DNA of 64,000 nucleotides from Sphingomonas sp. DG1-23 (GTDB lineage Bacteria > Pseudomonadota > Alphaproteobacteria > Sphingomonadales > Sphingomonadaceae), in the NCBI RefSeq assembly GCF_030730875.1, contig NZ_JAVAMA010000004.1, positions 357,197-421,196 of the forward strand, given 5' to 3'. Below the pieces are notes generated by a model, which saw only the letters and a program-made list of their open reading frames with translations, had not been told where the DNA came from and ran no database searches. Below, in pieces: positions 44,870-54,112 of this stretch. The position numbers and the translations under genes were made by a program. Numbering within the stretch: the stretch's first letter is position 1; every line of letters begins with the position of its first letter.

Positions 44870-45080
44870 GGAATCTATCGGTGAACAAGAAATCCCTCAT
44901 TGCGCCATAATGGCTGCAGTACGACTCACGTCAAATCGTTCGCGACTCGCTGCGATTACCAATAATAATGAAGTGAAGATATTGAGTCGAATCCAAGACT
45001 CGATTTGCTTAAGTTTATTGTTCGGAGATGGAGGATTTTATATCCAAAACGGATATGTACTGAAGGTTCCAAGGTGCGGC
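44870..45080. other. AT-rich patch upstream of the paralogue pair
   Basis: Roughly 200 bp visibly richer in A+T than the surroundings (for example GGATTTTATATCCAAAACG and AATAATAATGAAGTGAAG). No gene of its own is supportable. It probably holds the promoter of the 44784 gene and the far end of the inserted segment between it and aroA. Confidence 0.5.
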
Positions 45081-45238
45081 GCCGCGAATACATGACCGCG
45101 CGAAGATGCGCCGCGATCGGGAAGGGGCTCTATAATCCTCTCGCGTGGGTGAGGGTGGTGGCACGCGCAGCGCACGGAGGCGCTGGGCCGCAAGCGATGG
45201 CGCCTGCGGAGGGACCAGGGATCAGCAGATTCCGGCAA

Positions 45239-46567
45239 TCACGCCTGCAGCAGCGACTCCACGGCGTCGAAAAAGCCCGGATAGCTGGTGGCCACGGGCG
45301 ATACGTCGTCGATCGTGATCGCCCGCCGTGTGGCAAGGCCGGCGATCGCCATGCTCATCGCGATCCGGTGATCGAGCTTCGAGGCGATATGTGCCCCGCC
45401 CGGAAGAGGCTCGCCGCCCGATCCCTCGATCGTCAGTCCGTCTTCGTGCTCGATTGTGACGACGCCCGCGGCCTCGAGCGCGATGCGCATCGTCGCGATC
45501 CGGTCCGATTCCTTGACGCGCAACTCGTGCGCGCCGCGTGCGACGGTACGACCTTGCGCGAACGACGCCGCTACGAACAACACCGGATATTCGTCGATCA
45601 TGCTCGGGGCGAGCTCGGGCGGCACTTCGATCGCGCGGAGCGGGGCGTGGCGTACGCGCAGGTCGGCCACCGCCTCGCCGCCCATCTCGCGCGCGTCGAT
45701 TTCGGCGATGTCTGCACCCATCAGCCTGAGCGCAGTGATCAACCCGGTCCGGGTCGGATTCATGCAGACGTTACGAATCATGACCTCGGATCCGGGCACG
45801 ATCGACGCCGCGACCATCCAGAAGCCTGCGGAAGACGGATCCCCCGGCACCACGATATGCTGCGGCTTGAGTTCTGCCTCGCCGGTGATCGAGATGATCT
45901 TTCCGTCGGGGCCGTCCTCGACGGTCAGCCCGGCGCCGAACCCGCGCAGCATCCGCTCGCTATGATCGCGCGTCGGCACCGGCTCGATCACCCGGGTGAT
46001 TCCCGGCATGTTGAGGCCGGCGAGCAGCACTGCCGACTTCACCTGCGCCGAGGCGACGGGGAGAGTATATTCGATCGGCACCGCGGGATTGAGTCCGCGC
46101 ACCATCAACGGCAGCCGCCCGCCGGGCGAGGCTGTGATGTCAGCGCCCATCCGTGACAGCGGTTCGATCACGCGCCCCATCGGGCGCCCCGAGAGCGACG
46201 CGTCGCCGGTGAAGGTCGCGGTGATCGGGTGGCTGGCGACCAGTCCCATCAACAGGCGGGTGGACGTGCCCGAATTTCCCATGTCGAGCGCCTGTGCGGG
46301 CTGGAGCAATCCGCCGACGCCGACGCCGTGGACGCGCCAGACGCCGTCGTCGCCGCGCTCCACAGCGGCGCCCATCGCGCGCATCGCCGCCGCGGTGGCG
46401 AGTACGTCCTCGCCCTCGAGCAGTCCCTCGATCCGGCTTTCGCCCACCGCCAGCGCGGAGAACATCAGCGAACGATGGCTGATCGATTTGTCGCCGGGAA
46501 CGGTGACGGTGCCGCGCAGCGGGCCGCGCGCGGAGACGGTGAGGGGGCGGGGCTCTGGATGCGGCAT
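45239..46567 (-). CDS. aroA: 3-phosphoshikimate 1-carboxyvinyltransferase (EPSP synthase)
   Basis: A 442-residue shikimate-pathway enzyme joining shikimate-3-phosphate and PEP. The PEP-binding stretch is TVPGDKSISHRSLMFSALA, followed by LDMGNSGTSTRLLMGL and RVKESDRIATM. The overall sequence looks class II-like (the AroA type of alphaproteobacteria). The start giving MPHPEPRPLTVSA is used. It should be followed by cmk but two unknown genes intervene. Confidence 0.97.
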   Translation of the reverse strand: MPHPEPRPLTVSARGPLRGTVTVPGDKSISHRSLMFSALAVGESRIEGLLEGEDVLATAAAMRAMGAAVERGDDGVWRVHGVGVGGLLQPAQALDMGNSGTSTRLLMGLVASHPITATFTGDASLSGRPMGRVIEPLSRMGADITASPGGRLPLMVRGLNPAVPIEYTLPVASAQVKSAVLLAGLNMPGITRVIEPVPTRDHSERMLRGFGAGLTVEDGPDGKIISITGEAELKPQHIVVPGDPSSAGFWMVAASIVPGSEVMIRNVCMNPTRTGLITALRLMGADIAEIDAREMGGEAVADLRVRHAPLRAIEVPPELAPSMIDEYPVLFVAASFAQGRTVARGAHELRVKESDRIATMRIALEAAGVVTIEHEDGLTIEGSGGEPLPGGAHIASKLDHRIAMSMAIAGLATRRAITIDDVSPVATSYPGFFDAVESLLQA

Positions 46568-46668
46568 CGCGCGCGGCTTTGACAGCCGCCTTGCGTCATG
46601 GCAAGGCGCGCCCCACTTTCCGGGACACACCCGAAATCACGATATCTTTGAAAGGCAAGAGGCAACAC

Positions 46669-46986
46669 ATGGTGAAGCCGGAATGGGGCACCAAGCGCGC
46701 GTGCCCGAAGTGCGGGACCCGCTTTTACGATCTGACCAAGGATGAGCCGGTGACCTGCATCAGCTGCTCCTTCGCGTGGGAGCCGGAGCCGATCCTGAAG
46801 TCGAAGCAGCCGCTGCCGTTCGAGGCAGTCAAGGCCAACCCCAAGCCCGCGGCGGTCGACTCCGATCTGGGCGACGAGGATCTGGACATCGCCGAGGACG
46901 AAGAGCCGTCTCCGGACGACGATGTCGATCTGGGCGGTGACGACGATCTCGGCGTCGAGACCGGCGGCGATCAGGACGAACAGTAA
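46669..46986 (+). CDS. TIGR02300 / FYDLN acid domain protein
   Basis: A 105-residue protein with a small N-terminal zinc-ribbon-like motif WGTKRACPKCGTRFYDLTKDEPVTCISC (read in parts), the FYDLN family, followed by a strongly acidic, disordered tail. Alphaproteobacterial proteins of this family have no established function. Divergently oriented from aroA, upstream of tRNA-Ala. Confidence 0.9.
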   Translation: MVKPEWGTKRACPKCGTRFYDLTKDEPVTCISCSFAWEPEPILKSKQPLPFEAVKANPKPAAVDSDLGDEDLDIAEDEEPSPDDDVDLGGDDDLGVETGGDQDEQ

Positions 46987-47074
46987 GAAAAATCGGTAGG
47001 GCAGGGGCGCAATCGAAAAGCGTCCTTGCCAAACCCGCGGAGCCCTTCTAATGGGCCCGTCTTCCCGGGGATTT

Positions 47075-47150
47075 GGGGCCGTAGCTCAGCTGGGAGAGCG
47101 CTGCAATGGCATTGCAGAGGTCAGGGGTTCGATCCCCCTCGGCTCCACCA
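47075..47150 (+). tRNA. tRNA-Ala (anticodon GGC)
   Basis: A 76-nt tRNA with encoded CCA. The acceptor arm pairs GGGGCCG with CGGCTCC plus CACCA, the anticodon stem is CTGCA/TGCAG with loop ATGGCAT, and the T-arm is GGTTCGATCCC. It lies about 90 bp after the FYDLN gene. Confidence 0.96.
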
Positions 47151-47729
47151 TTCCCCCCAGAGCCCGTGAGCACCGCGAGATAGCGGTAACCGGGCTTTCC
47201 CCTTGCTCGCTGGCACTCGCCGCAACGCGCGTCGGTAGAAGCGGGGCAGGGTCGATACGCACCTGACGAGCCGGGCCTTCGCTGGGCGTATGCAATGCTC
47301 GACGCCAACCATGCGGTTTGCCTTGATAGCAGCCTCGAAGGGCGACGGGTCGATCACTCGCGAAAGGTTTCGCTCGAGAAAGGCCGGAACTTCACCAGAG
47401 CCATCACCGGGTGGACCGCGCCGCAGGCCCGGCGCTCGACCAAGGCATTGTCGACCTGCAATTCGGGCCAGCCGTCCCCGGCTCATCGACAGGGCCTGAG
47501 CGCCAGAGTGAGGCACTCCCCAAAGTTGCTGTCATCCTCGCCCCCCTTTTGGGGCGGGTCGCCAGCCGTCCGGTGGAATGCATCTTTGGACGGCGCTAGA
47601 CCGTGGCGATGCTTTTGGTTGCGGGATTTGCTGCGTCGTATCGGCGGGTCGACGATCTGGCTGGCGCGTAATACTGGCGCGCCCGCGCCACGCCTTGGGT
47701 GCCGCGCCGGACGCGGCACCCGTTCGTTG
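47151..47729. other. Gene-free stretch between tRNA-Ala and the MucR-like gene
   Basis: About 580 bp with no supportable protein gene. Several frames are open but read as Arg/Pro-rich artefacts, and one is the well-known tRNA-shadow frame beginning GGMVEPRGIEPL. No integrase, attachment-site direct repeat or phage fragment was recognised beside the tRNA. It may hold regulatory sequence for the MucR-like gene and nothing more. Confidence 0.5.
47697..47721 (-). terminator. Hairpin after the MucR-like gene
   Basis: GGGTGCCGCG-CCGGA-CGCGGCACCC, a perfect 10-bp stem starting nine bases after the stop of the mucR-like gene on the minus strand. Confidence 0.65.
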
Positions 47730-48215
47730 TCAGGCCGACTTGCTGCGGCCGCGTGCCGCCGGCGCTGCCGGTGCCTGCGACCGGGCGGCGCGACCCTTGG
47801 CGCCGAGGCCGATCTTCTTCGCCATTGCACGGCGCTGCTCCGAATAGCTCTCGGCGACCATCGGATAGTCGGCCTTGAGATTGTACCGGCGCCGATAGTC
47901 CTCGGGGGTCAGGCCGTGCGTGGAGAGATGGCGACGCAGCGTGCGATATGGCTTGCCGTCGATCATCGACAGGATGTGATCCTTCGATGCGAGCGACTTG
48001 CGGACCGAGACCGCCGGCGCGAAATCCTGCGTCGGGCTGGCATCGTCGGCGTCCGTCGTGGCGCTGCCCCCGGCGAGCTCAGTTACCGTCGCGTGCATCG
48101 TTCGCAGGAAGGTCGGGACGTCCTCCGCCGAAACGCGATTGTTCTGATTTCCCAGCCACGCGATCGTCAACTCGGTGGCGAGTTCGACTGCGCTCAAGCT
48201 GTTTTCTTCCGACAT
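47730..48215 (-). CDS. MucR/Ros-family regulator
   Basis: A 161-residue regulator. MIDGKPYRTLRRHLSTHGLTPEDYRRRYNL and ADYPMVAESYSEQRRAMAKKIGLG (read in parts) match the MucR/Ros family, which binds AT-rich DNA and controls exopolysaccharide, motility and other genes. The DNA-binding core usually carries a cysteine in the equivalent of SMIDGK (Ros has two); here that position is Ser, so zinc coordination is probably incomplete. The start and length are usual. It is divergent from the siderophore receptor. Confidence 0.9.
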   Translation of the reverse strand: MSEENSLSAVELATELTIAWLGNQNNRVSAEDVPTFLRTMHATVTELAGGSATTDADDASPTQDFAPAVSVRKSLASKDHILSMIDGKPYRTLRRHLSTHGLTPEDYRRRYNLKADYPMVAESYSEQRRAMAKKIGLGAKGRAARSQAPAAPAARGRSKSA

Positions 48216-48540
48216 TGCGACTCCTTATCTTTGAATATGACAACGCCTTTTCTGCGCGTCGCGCCGGGACCATAGTGAAAGATATGAGGTTGTCGACTAC
48301 TTGTGTTAGCTTTTTTGAATTCAGGCCGCTCTGTTATTCAAAGCCGCCAATGTTGGTTGAAGTTTAGACCGCTGTCCGGATCATCGCGCCGGAGATATGG
48401 GCGAGCTGGCGCCGTCAACAAATACAATCCTTTAGAAAGCCAAATTGCCACATTTGTGGGGAAGCGAGCTAGGTCGAAGCCGACGGCCGCGCTTATGGCG
48501 TGCCCGTCGACGCAGCGGTCCAGGCGGCCCGTCCAGTAAA
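48216..48540. other. Divergent promoter region between mucR-like and receptor genes
   Basis: About 325 bp without a gene, richer in A+T than average (TTTTTTGAATTC, CTTTAGAAAGCC). It presumably holds the mucR-like promoter and, at its right edge, the receptor promoter. No individual element beyond the Fur-like box at 48547 could be assigned. Confidence 0.5.
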
Positions 48541-48546
48541 TGCTAT

Positions 48547-48561
48547 TGCGATTGACTAGCA
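48547..48561 (+). promoter_or_regulatory. Fur-like iron box before the siderophore receptor
   Basis: TGCGA-TTGAC-TAGCA, matching the bfd element TGCGA-N5-TCGCA with one change in the right arm. TTGACT inside it (48553-48558) can serve as a -35. It lies 51 bp before the receptor start. Confidence 0.55.
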
Positions 48562-48611
48562 TTAAGATGCCCCATATGGCGCCTGCGAAATCACCGGACA
48601 AAGGAATGCAA

Positions 48612-50750
48612 ATGCTGGCTCCGCGCCATCTCCTGCTGGCGAGCACCTTGCTCGCCGCCGCGCCAGTCCAGGCTTTTGCCGCGCCGGATCCCGCAGCGCC
48701 TTCCGACGAGCAGGATCAGTCGAAGAGCGAGATCGTCGTGACCGGGACGATCGCCCAGCAGTCGAGCTCGGCGACGGGTCTCGCGCTCACGCCGCGAGAG
48801 ACGCCGCAGTCGGTCACCATCATCGATCGCCAGCGCATCGAGGATTTCGCGCTGACCAACGTCAACGATCTGCTCGATCAGACCGTCGGCATCAATGTCG
48901 AGCGCGTCGAGACCGATCGCACCTATTTCAATTCGCGCGGCTTCGACGTTTCGAACTTCCAGGTAGACGGGATCGGCCTGCCCTTGCTCTGGGGGATCCA
49001 GTTCGGCGAGATCGACACCGCCTTGTTCGACCGGGTCGAGACGGTGCGCGGCGCGAATGCGATCATGACCGGCATCGGCAATCCCTCCGCCACGATCAAC
49101 TATATCCGCAAGCGCCCGACCGACACGCTGCAGGCGAACGGCGGGATGCAGGCCGGATCATGGGGTCGCTGGCGCGGCGAGGCCGACGTCTCGGTGCCGC
49201 TGGGCGACGCCGTGGCCGCGAGGCTGGTGTTCGCGCATGAGGAGCGCGATTCCCATCTCGACTACAACCACGTCAATCGCGACGTCTATGGCGCGATCCT
49301 GAGCTGGAAGGCGACGCCGCAGCTGACGCTGACCGCCGGCTATACCCGTCAGGAGAATAATGCCGACGGCGTGCTGTGGGGCGCGCTGCCGCTCACCTAT
49401 ACCGACGGCACGCGCATCGACTTGCCGAACTCCGCCTCGACCTCGGCCGACTGGACCTATTGGAACGTCAAGGATCAGAGCCTCTTCGGCGAGATCGGTT
49501 ACGCGTTCGCCGGCGGTTGGTCGGTCAAGGGCATCTTCACCTACAAGCGCTTCGAGGAAGAATCGAAGCTGCTCTACGCCTTTGGCTATCCGGACAAGGC
49601 GACCGGGCTCGGCGTCGAGGGCATGTCGGGCATCTATCCCTCGATCTATGACCAGTATCTCGGCGATTTCACTGCTTCCGGCCCGATCAAATTGTTCGGC
49701 CGCGAGCATCAACTGGCGTTCGGCGTGTCGACCGCGCGCTCCGACGCGCTCGAATATGAGGATTTCTCGCCCGACGCGATCGTCTATCCCTCGGTGGAGG
49801 AATGGGATCAGGGGCTGATCCCCGAGCCGGGCTATGGCAACGAGTATCTGGCGGCGGATTACACCGATCGCCTCACGCGCGTTTACGGCGCCGCGCATCT
49901 CGATCTGGCCGACAATCTCAAGGCGGTGGTCGGCGCCAGCGCGATGTGGATCGATTCGACCGGGACCTCCTATGAAACCGATCAGTCGCGCAAGGACAGC
50001 AAGGTCAGTCCCTATGTCGGCGCGATCTTCGACGTCACGCCCAATGTCTCGCTCTATGCGAGCTATACCGACATCTTCAATCCGCAGATCGAAGTCGACG
50101 CGACCAACGCCAAGCTCGATCCTGCGCAGGGCAGCAGCCTCGAGGGCGGCATCAAGAGCACCTGGTTCGGCGGGCGGCTCTACGCCACCGCATCATTGTT
50201 CCGCGCCAAGCAAAAAGGTCTCGCCTCGTTCGCCGGCGTGTTCACCGACCCCGATGGCGCGGGCCAGGTCGGCGACAGCTTCTACGAAGGCGTCGATACC
50301 ACTTCGAAGGGCTTCGAGATCGAGGTTGCCGGGCGGATCACCGACAAATGGAGCCTGAGCGGCGGCTATACCGGCCTCAGGCTCGAGGACGCGGCAGGCA
50401 ATCGCGCGCGTAGCTGGCTGCCCCAGCGCACGCTCAAGCTCGCCACCACCTGGGCCGAACCGCAGCTCAACGACCTCAAGCTCGGCGCGCAGTTGCGCTG
50501 GCAGAGCGCGATCCGCTACGCCGATGCCGGGGTGCAGGATTATGGCGTCGTCGCCGGCGACGTGATCCTCAGGCAGGAAAGCTATGCCGTGGTCGATCTG
50601 ATGGCCGGTATTCGCGTGTTCGACCGCATCCGGGCGAGCGTCAACGTCCGCAACGTCACCGATCACAAGCATCTGGCCAGCCTGATGTGGGGGCAGGCTT
50701 TCTACGCGGCGCCGCGCAGCGCGATCTTCTCGCTCAACTTCGCATATTGA
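48612..50750 (+). CDS. TonB-dependent siderophore receptor (FhuE/FecA-like)
   Basis: A 712-residue outer-membrane receptor. It has a signal peptide (HLLLASTLLAAAPVQAFA), a TonB box (KSEIVVTG) and the plug domain with SVTIIDRQRIEDFALTNVNDLL, then a 22-stranded barrel ending in aromatic FAY. It imports ferric-siderophore using TonB energy. Its start is set at 48612, with AAGGA at 48601-48605, as earlier in-frame ATGs (48540, 48606) lack spacing. It leads the DUF3649/PepSY/DUF3325 genes, a set that recurs with siderophore receptors. Confidence 0.94.
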   Translation: MLAPRHLLLASTLLAAAPVQAFAAPDPAAPSDEQDQSKSEIVVTGTIAQQSSSATGLALTPRETPQSVTIIDRQRIEDFALTNVNDLLDQTVGINVERVETDRTYFNSRGFDVSNFQVDGIGLPLLWGIQFGEIDTALFDRVETVRGANAIMTGIGNPSATINYIRKRPTDTLQANGGMQAGSWGRWRGEADVSVPLGDAVAARLVFAHEERDSHLDYNHVNRDVYGAILSWKATPQLTLTAGYTRQENNADGVLWGALPLTYTDGTRIDLPNSASTSADWTYWNVKDQSLFGEIGYAFAGGWSVKGIFTYKRFEEESKLLYAFGYPDKATGLGVEGMSGIYPSIYDQYLGDFTASGPIKLFGREHQLAFGVSTARSDALEYEDFSPDAIVYPSVEEWDQGLIPEPGYGNEYLAADYTDRLTRVYGAAHLDLADNLKAVVGASAMWIDSTGTSYETDQSRKDSKVSPYVGAIFDVTPNVSLYASYTDIFNPQIEVDATNAKLDPAQGSSLEGGIKSTWFGGRLYATASLFRAKQKGLASFAGVFTDPDGAGQVGDSFYEGVDTTSKGFEIEVAGRITDKWSLSGGYTGLRLEDAAGNRARSWLPQRTLKLATTWAEPQLNDLKLGAQLRWQSAIRYADAGVQDYGVVAGDVILRQESYAVVDLMAGIRVFDRIRASVNVRNVTDHKHLASLMWGQAFYAAPRSAIFSLNFAY

Positions 50751-50761
50751 GCGACGGAATC

Positions 50762-51064
50762 GTGGCGGGGGCGCAATCCGGGCGACGAGGCTGGCGCTAC
50801 CGCGGCAACGTCGCCGCGCGAGTCGTGACCGGCACTTTGGGCGCCTATGCGGTCGCCGCGCTGCTCGCCGCGGCGCTGGCGCGCACCTTGCCCATGCCCC
50901 GGGTCGAGGCAGTCACCGTGGCGACGCTGCTGGCGTTCCTCGTCGCGCCTGCGGTGACGATCTGGGCATTTCTCGCCCGCGGGCCGTGGAGCGCAATCGC
51001 CGGCGTGGTCCTGGTGGCGTTGCCGCTCGCCGCAGTCGCGTGGATGGCGGGGTCGCCGGTATGA
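50762..51064 (+). CDS. DUF3649 membrane protein
   Basis: About 100 residues with two hydrophobic segments after residue 20 (VAALLAAALARTLPMPRVEA, LVALPLAAVAWMAG), typical of DUF3649, a small membrane protein found between siderophore receptors and PepSY proteins. The start is uncertain: a GTG at 50762 is the best guess, 11 bp after the receptor stop. It overlaps the PepSY start by four bases (ATGA). Confidence 0.75.
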   Translation: MAGAQSGRRGWRYRGNVAARVVTGTLGAYAVAALLAAALARTLPMPRVEAVTVATLLAFLVAPAVTIWAFLARGPWSAIAGVVLVALPLAAVAWMAGSPV

Positions 51065-52557
51065 GCGCGGTGCGCGAAGGCGCGCGGCAGGTGATGGCGT
51101 GGCTGCACGGCTGGACAGGGCTATTGCTCGGCTGGGTGCTGTTCCTGATGTGCCTCGCAGGCACGTTCAGCGTGTTCAAGCCCGAAATCGGACGATGGAT
51201 GCGGCCCGAGGCGACTGCCGCCGCCGACCCCGTCGACGCGATCGCCGCCGCCGGCAGTTGGCTTTCCCGCAATGCGCCCGATGCGACCGGCTGGTATCTC
51301 GCGGTACCCGACAGCCGGATGAACACGGTCGAGGCGGGGTACGACAGCGGCGGCGCCTTCCTCTATCGCGCGCTCGATCCGGTCAGCGGTGCGCCGGTCG
51401 CGCGCGAGACGCTGGGCGGCGAGTTCTTCTACCGGCTCCATTTCGAGCTCGAATTGCCTTTCCCTTGGGGGCGGATGCTCGCCTCGCTCGCCGCGGCGTT
51501 CATGCTGGTCGCTTTGATCACCGGGATCATCGCGCATCGCCGCATCTTCCGCGACTTCTTCACCTTCCGGACAGGCAAGGGCCAGCGCTCGTGGCTCGAT
51601 GGCCATAATGCGCTCGGCGTGCTGGCTTTGCCCTTCCATCTGATGATCACCTTCACCGGATTGGTCACGCTCGCCGCGTTGAACATGCCATGGGGTATCA
51701 ACGCAGCCTATGGCGACGATGTCGCCGCGATGTACCGCGAGCAAATCCCCGGCATCGCCGAGCGCGCCGCCACCGGCGTCAAGACGCCGCTCGCGCCGCT
51801 CGCTCCGATGCTGCGCGACGCGCAGCGCCGGTTCGGTGGCGCCACGGTGGGGCGGCTCTATGTGATCAACCCCGGGGATTCCGCCGCAGTGGTGACGGTG
51901 TTCCGCGCCGATTCGGGCCAGATCGGCTACACCCCGGCCGAAATCAGCTTCGATGGCGCCACCGGACGCGTGCTGACGGCGTGGACCGAGGCGCGCCCAG
52001 CAATCCAGACCTACAACGTGCTTTACGGCCTGCACATGGGCCGCTTCGCGCCCTCGCTGACCCGCTGGCTCTATTTCCTCGGCGGCGCGATGCTGACGCT
52101 GGCGATCGCCACCGGCCTCGTCCTGTGGATCGTCAAGCGCCGCGAGCGTGCGCCGCTCTCGCTGGCGAACCGGATTCTCGAGCGGCTCAATGTCGGGGTG
52201 CTGGCGGGCGTGCCGCTCGGTTGCATCGCTTTTCTGCTCGCCAATCGCTTGTTGCCGCTCGGCCTGCCGGATCGTTCAGCCGCAGAGGTCTCGGCTGCCC
52301 TGTGGACTGCCGGGATCGCTCTGGCCGTCGGCGCGGCACTGCCGCCGAGGCGCGCCTGGCCGCTGCTGCTGGGGCTGCTGGCGGCGGGCTGCGCGATCGC
52401 GCCGTTGTTCGTGCCGCTGGGGCAAGGCGACGCAGTGATCCTCATCGGCAATCTGATGTTGCTCGGCGTGGCCGCTGCGCTCGTCCCGCTGGTCCGGCGC
52501 CAGATGCGGCGCCCCGCCGCGCCCGTCTCGCGCCGCGCAGCACGGGTGGCCGCATGA
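51061..52557 (+). CDS. PepSY-associated membrane protein (PiuB-like)
   Basis: A 498-residue membrane protein. VMAWLHGWTGLLLGWVLFLM and MLVALITGIIAHRRIF are helices of the PepSY-associated TM (iron uptake) family; later helices MLTLAIATGLVLWIVKRR also fit. Such proteins are thought to reduce or release siderophore iron at the inner membrane. Coupled to both neighbours by four-base overlaps. Confidence 0.85.
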   Translation: MSAVREGARQVMAWLHGWTGLLLGWVLFLMCLAGTFSVFKPEIGRWMRPEATAAADPVDAIAAAGSWLSRNAPDATGWYLAVPDSRMNTVEAGYDSGGAFLYRALDPVSGAPVARETLGGEFFYRLHFELELPFPWGRMLASLAAAFMLVALITGIIAHRRIFRDFFTFRTGKGQRSWLDGHNALGVLALPFHLMITFTGLVTLAALNMPWGINAAYGDDVAAMYREQIPGIAERAATGVKTPLAPLAPMLRDAQRRFGGATVGRLYVINPGDSAAVVTVFRADSGQIGYTPAEISFDGATGRVLTAWTEARPAIQTYNVLYGLHMGRFAPSLTRWLYFLGGAMLTLAIATGLVLWIVKRRERAPLSLANRILERLNVGVLAGVPLGCIAFLLANRLLPLGLPDRSAAEVSAALWTAGIALAVGAALPPRRAWPLLLGLLAAGCAIAPLFVPLGQGDAVILIGNLMLLGVAAALVPLVRRQMRRPAAPVSRRAARVAA

Positions 52558-52898
52558 TCGTTGCCGGGCTGCTCTATCTCGGGCTGTTCGCTCTGGCGGC
52601 GGGGATGTCGCGCCACGCGCCGGCGCTGCTTGGATCCTGGCACGCCCCCCATCGCGTCGCTCGCTTGCCGCGTGTCGGCTGGGCGCTGATCCTCACGTCG
52701 CTGGCAGCGGCGCTGATCACGCCGGACTGGTCGCGTGCCCTGGTCGCCTGGTTCGGACTCGCGCCGCTCGCCGCCGGAATCGTGCTGCTCAGCCTCACCT
52801 TTGCGCCGCGGCTCGCGCGTATGGGCCTGGTTCCAGCCATCGCGCTGGCGATCGTCGGGCTGGCAACGACATTCGCGGGAGCGGACGCCGCGGCCTGA
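52554..52898 (+). CDS. DUF3325 membrane protein
   Basis: A 114-residue protein with four hydrophobic segments, e.g. IVAGLLYLGLFALAAGMSRH. Membership in DUF3325 fits by size and context: it follows the PepSY gene by a four-base overlap in siderophore receptor clusters. Function unknown. Confidence 0.75.
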   Translation: MIVAGLLYLGLFALAAGMSRHAPALLGSWHAPHRVARLPRVGWALILTSLAAALITPDWSRALVAWFGLAPLAAGIVLLSLTFAPRLARMGLVPAIALAIVGLATTFAGADAAA

Positions 52899-53002
52899 AG
52901 CAGGGCCGAAGCGCGCACCTGCGGCGCATATCTTGGCTTGCGCGATGGCAGCGCTGTCAAATATGCCGGGTATCGGGGCCGATTTCGGCCGGGGGTTCCG
53001 CA

Positions 53003-54007
53003 ATGTCCAGCCGTCCGACGATCAAGGAAGTCTCGAAGATCGCAGGCGTGTCCTTCAAGACCGTCAGCCGCGTGCTCAACAACGAAAAGCATGTCAGCGA
53101 AGAAACGCGGCGACGCGTCGAGGAAGTCGTTGCCCGGCTCAATTTTCGTCCCAGCCACGCTGCGCGCACCCTGGCGGGGCGGCGCTCGTTCCAGGTGGCT
53201 TTGCTCTACGATAATCCCAGCCCTTATTACGTCTATCACATCCAGATCGGCGCGCAGCAGCGCTGCAGCGAGCTCGGCTATCGGCTGCTGCTCCAGCCGG
53301 TCGACAGCCAGTCGCCCGATCTGGTTTCCAACGTGATGGCGCTGATCGACGAGGCGCATCTCGACGGCGTGATCCTGTCGCCGCCAGTCACCGAGATGCC
53401 GGCCTTGCTCGACGAACTCGACCGGCGCGGGCTGCCTTATGTCCGCATCGCGCCCGGCGCACGCAAGGATGCCGGCATGGCCGCGACGATCGACGACGTC
53501 GCCGCGGCGCGCGAAGTCACCGAGCATCTGATCGGGCTCGGCCACCGTTCGATCGGGTTCATCCGCGGGCTGGAAAGCCATGTCTCGACCTGGGAGCGTC
53601 TGCAGGGCTATCGCGACGCGCTCGAAGCGCATGGCATCGCGTTCGATCCGGACCTCGTCGCGGCGGGCGAGAACAGCTTCACGTCGGGCGGCGAAGCGGC
53701 GCGCAAGCTGCTCGAACGCGATCCCCGCCCGACTGCGATTTTCGCCGGCAACGACGACATGGCCGCGGGCGTGCTCGCGGTCGCGCACGAGACCGACGTG
53801 GACGTGCCCGGCCAGTTGTCGATCGTCGGCTTCGACGATTCGGATCTCGCCAAGGCGGTATGGCCGCCGCTCACGACGATGCGCCAGCCGGTCCGCGAAC
53901 TCGCTTATGCCGCGGCCAATCTGATGCTCGCGCCCGAAGCCGGGTCCCGGGTCACCCTCGAGCATAAATTGATGGTCCGCTCGACCACCGGTCCCGCGCC
54001 GCGTTAA
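53003..54007 (+). CDS. LacI-family transcriptional regulator
   Basis: A 334-residue regulator with the N-terminal LacI DNA-binding helices TIKEVSKIAGVSFKTVSRVLN and RPSHAARTLAGRR, then a periplasmic-binding-like effector domain (FAGNDDMAAGV, SIVGFDDSDLA). The ligand is probably a sugar or nucleoside-like compound. No sugar catabolic genes are next to it; its targets are likely elsewhere. It is 104 bp after the iron cassette on the same strand, so the association is not compelling. Confidence 0.92.
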   Translation: MSSRPTIKEVSKIAGVSFKTVSRVLNNEKHVSEETRRRVEEVVARLNFRPSHAARTLAGRRSFQVALLYDNPSPYYVYHIQIGAQQRCSELGYRLLLQPVDSQSPDLVSNVMALIDEAHLDGVILSPPVTEMPALLDELDRRGLPYVRIAPGARKDAGMAATIDDVAAAREVTEHLIGLGHRSIGFIRGLESHVSTWERLQGYRDALEAHGIAFDPDLVAAGENSFTSGGEAARKLLERDPRPTAIFAGNDDMAAGVLAVAHETDVDVPGQLSIVGFDDSDLAKAVWPPLTTMRQPVRELAYAAANLMLAPEAGSRVTLEHKLMVRSTTGPAPR

Positions 54008-54112
54008 CCGCCGTGCGCAGGATGGTTCCCCACTAAATATGTCCCGCGCCAATACGCGCGTTAACCATCTTCCGTGCTGGCCATAAAAGTAAACAAGTCG
54101 TTAACTGCAGCC

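Noticed and set aside
47086..47295. Open frame on the minus strand reading GGMVEPRGIEPLTSAMPLQRSPS
   Set aside because: This is a known artefact: the frame runs antisense through the tRNA-Ala gene, and similar sequences are misannotated as proteins in many genomes.
47151..47729. Possible integrated element next to tRNA-Ala
   Set aside because: No integrase, phage gene, or second copy of the tRNA 3' end was seen; the gap is only 580 bp.
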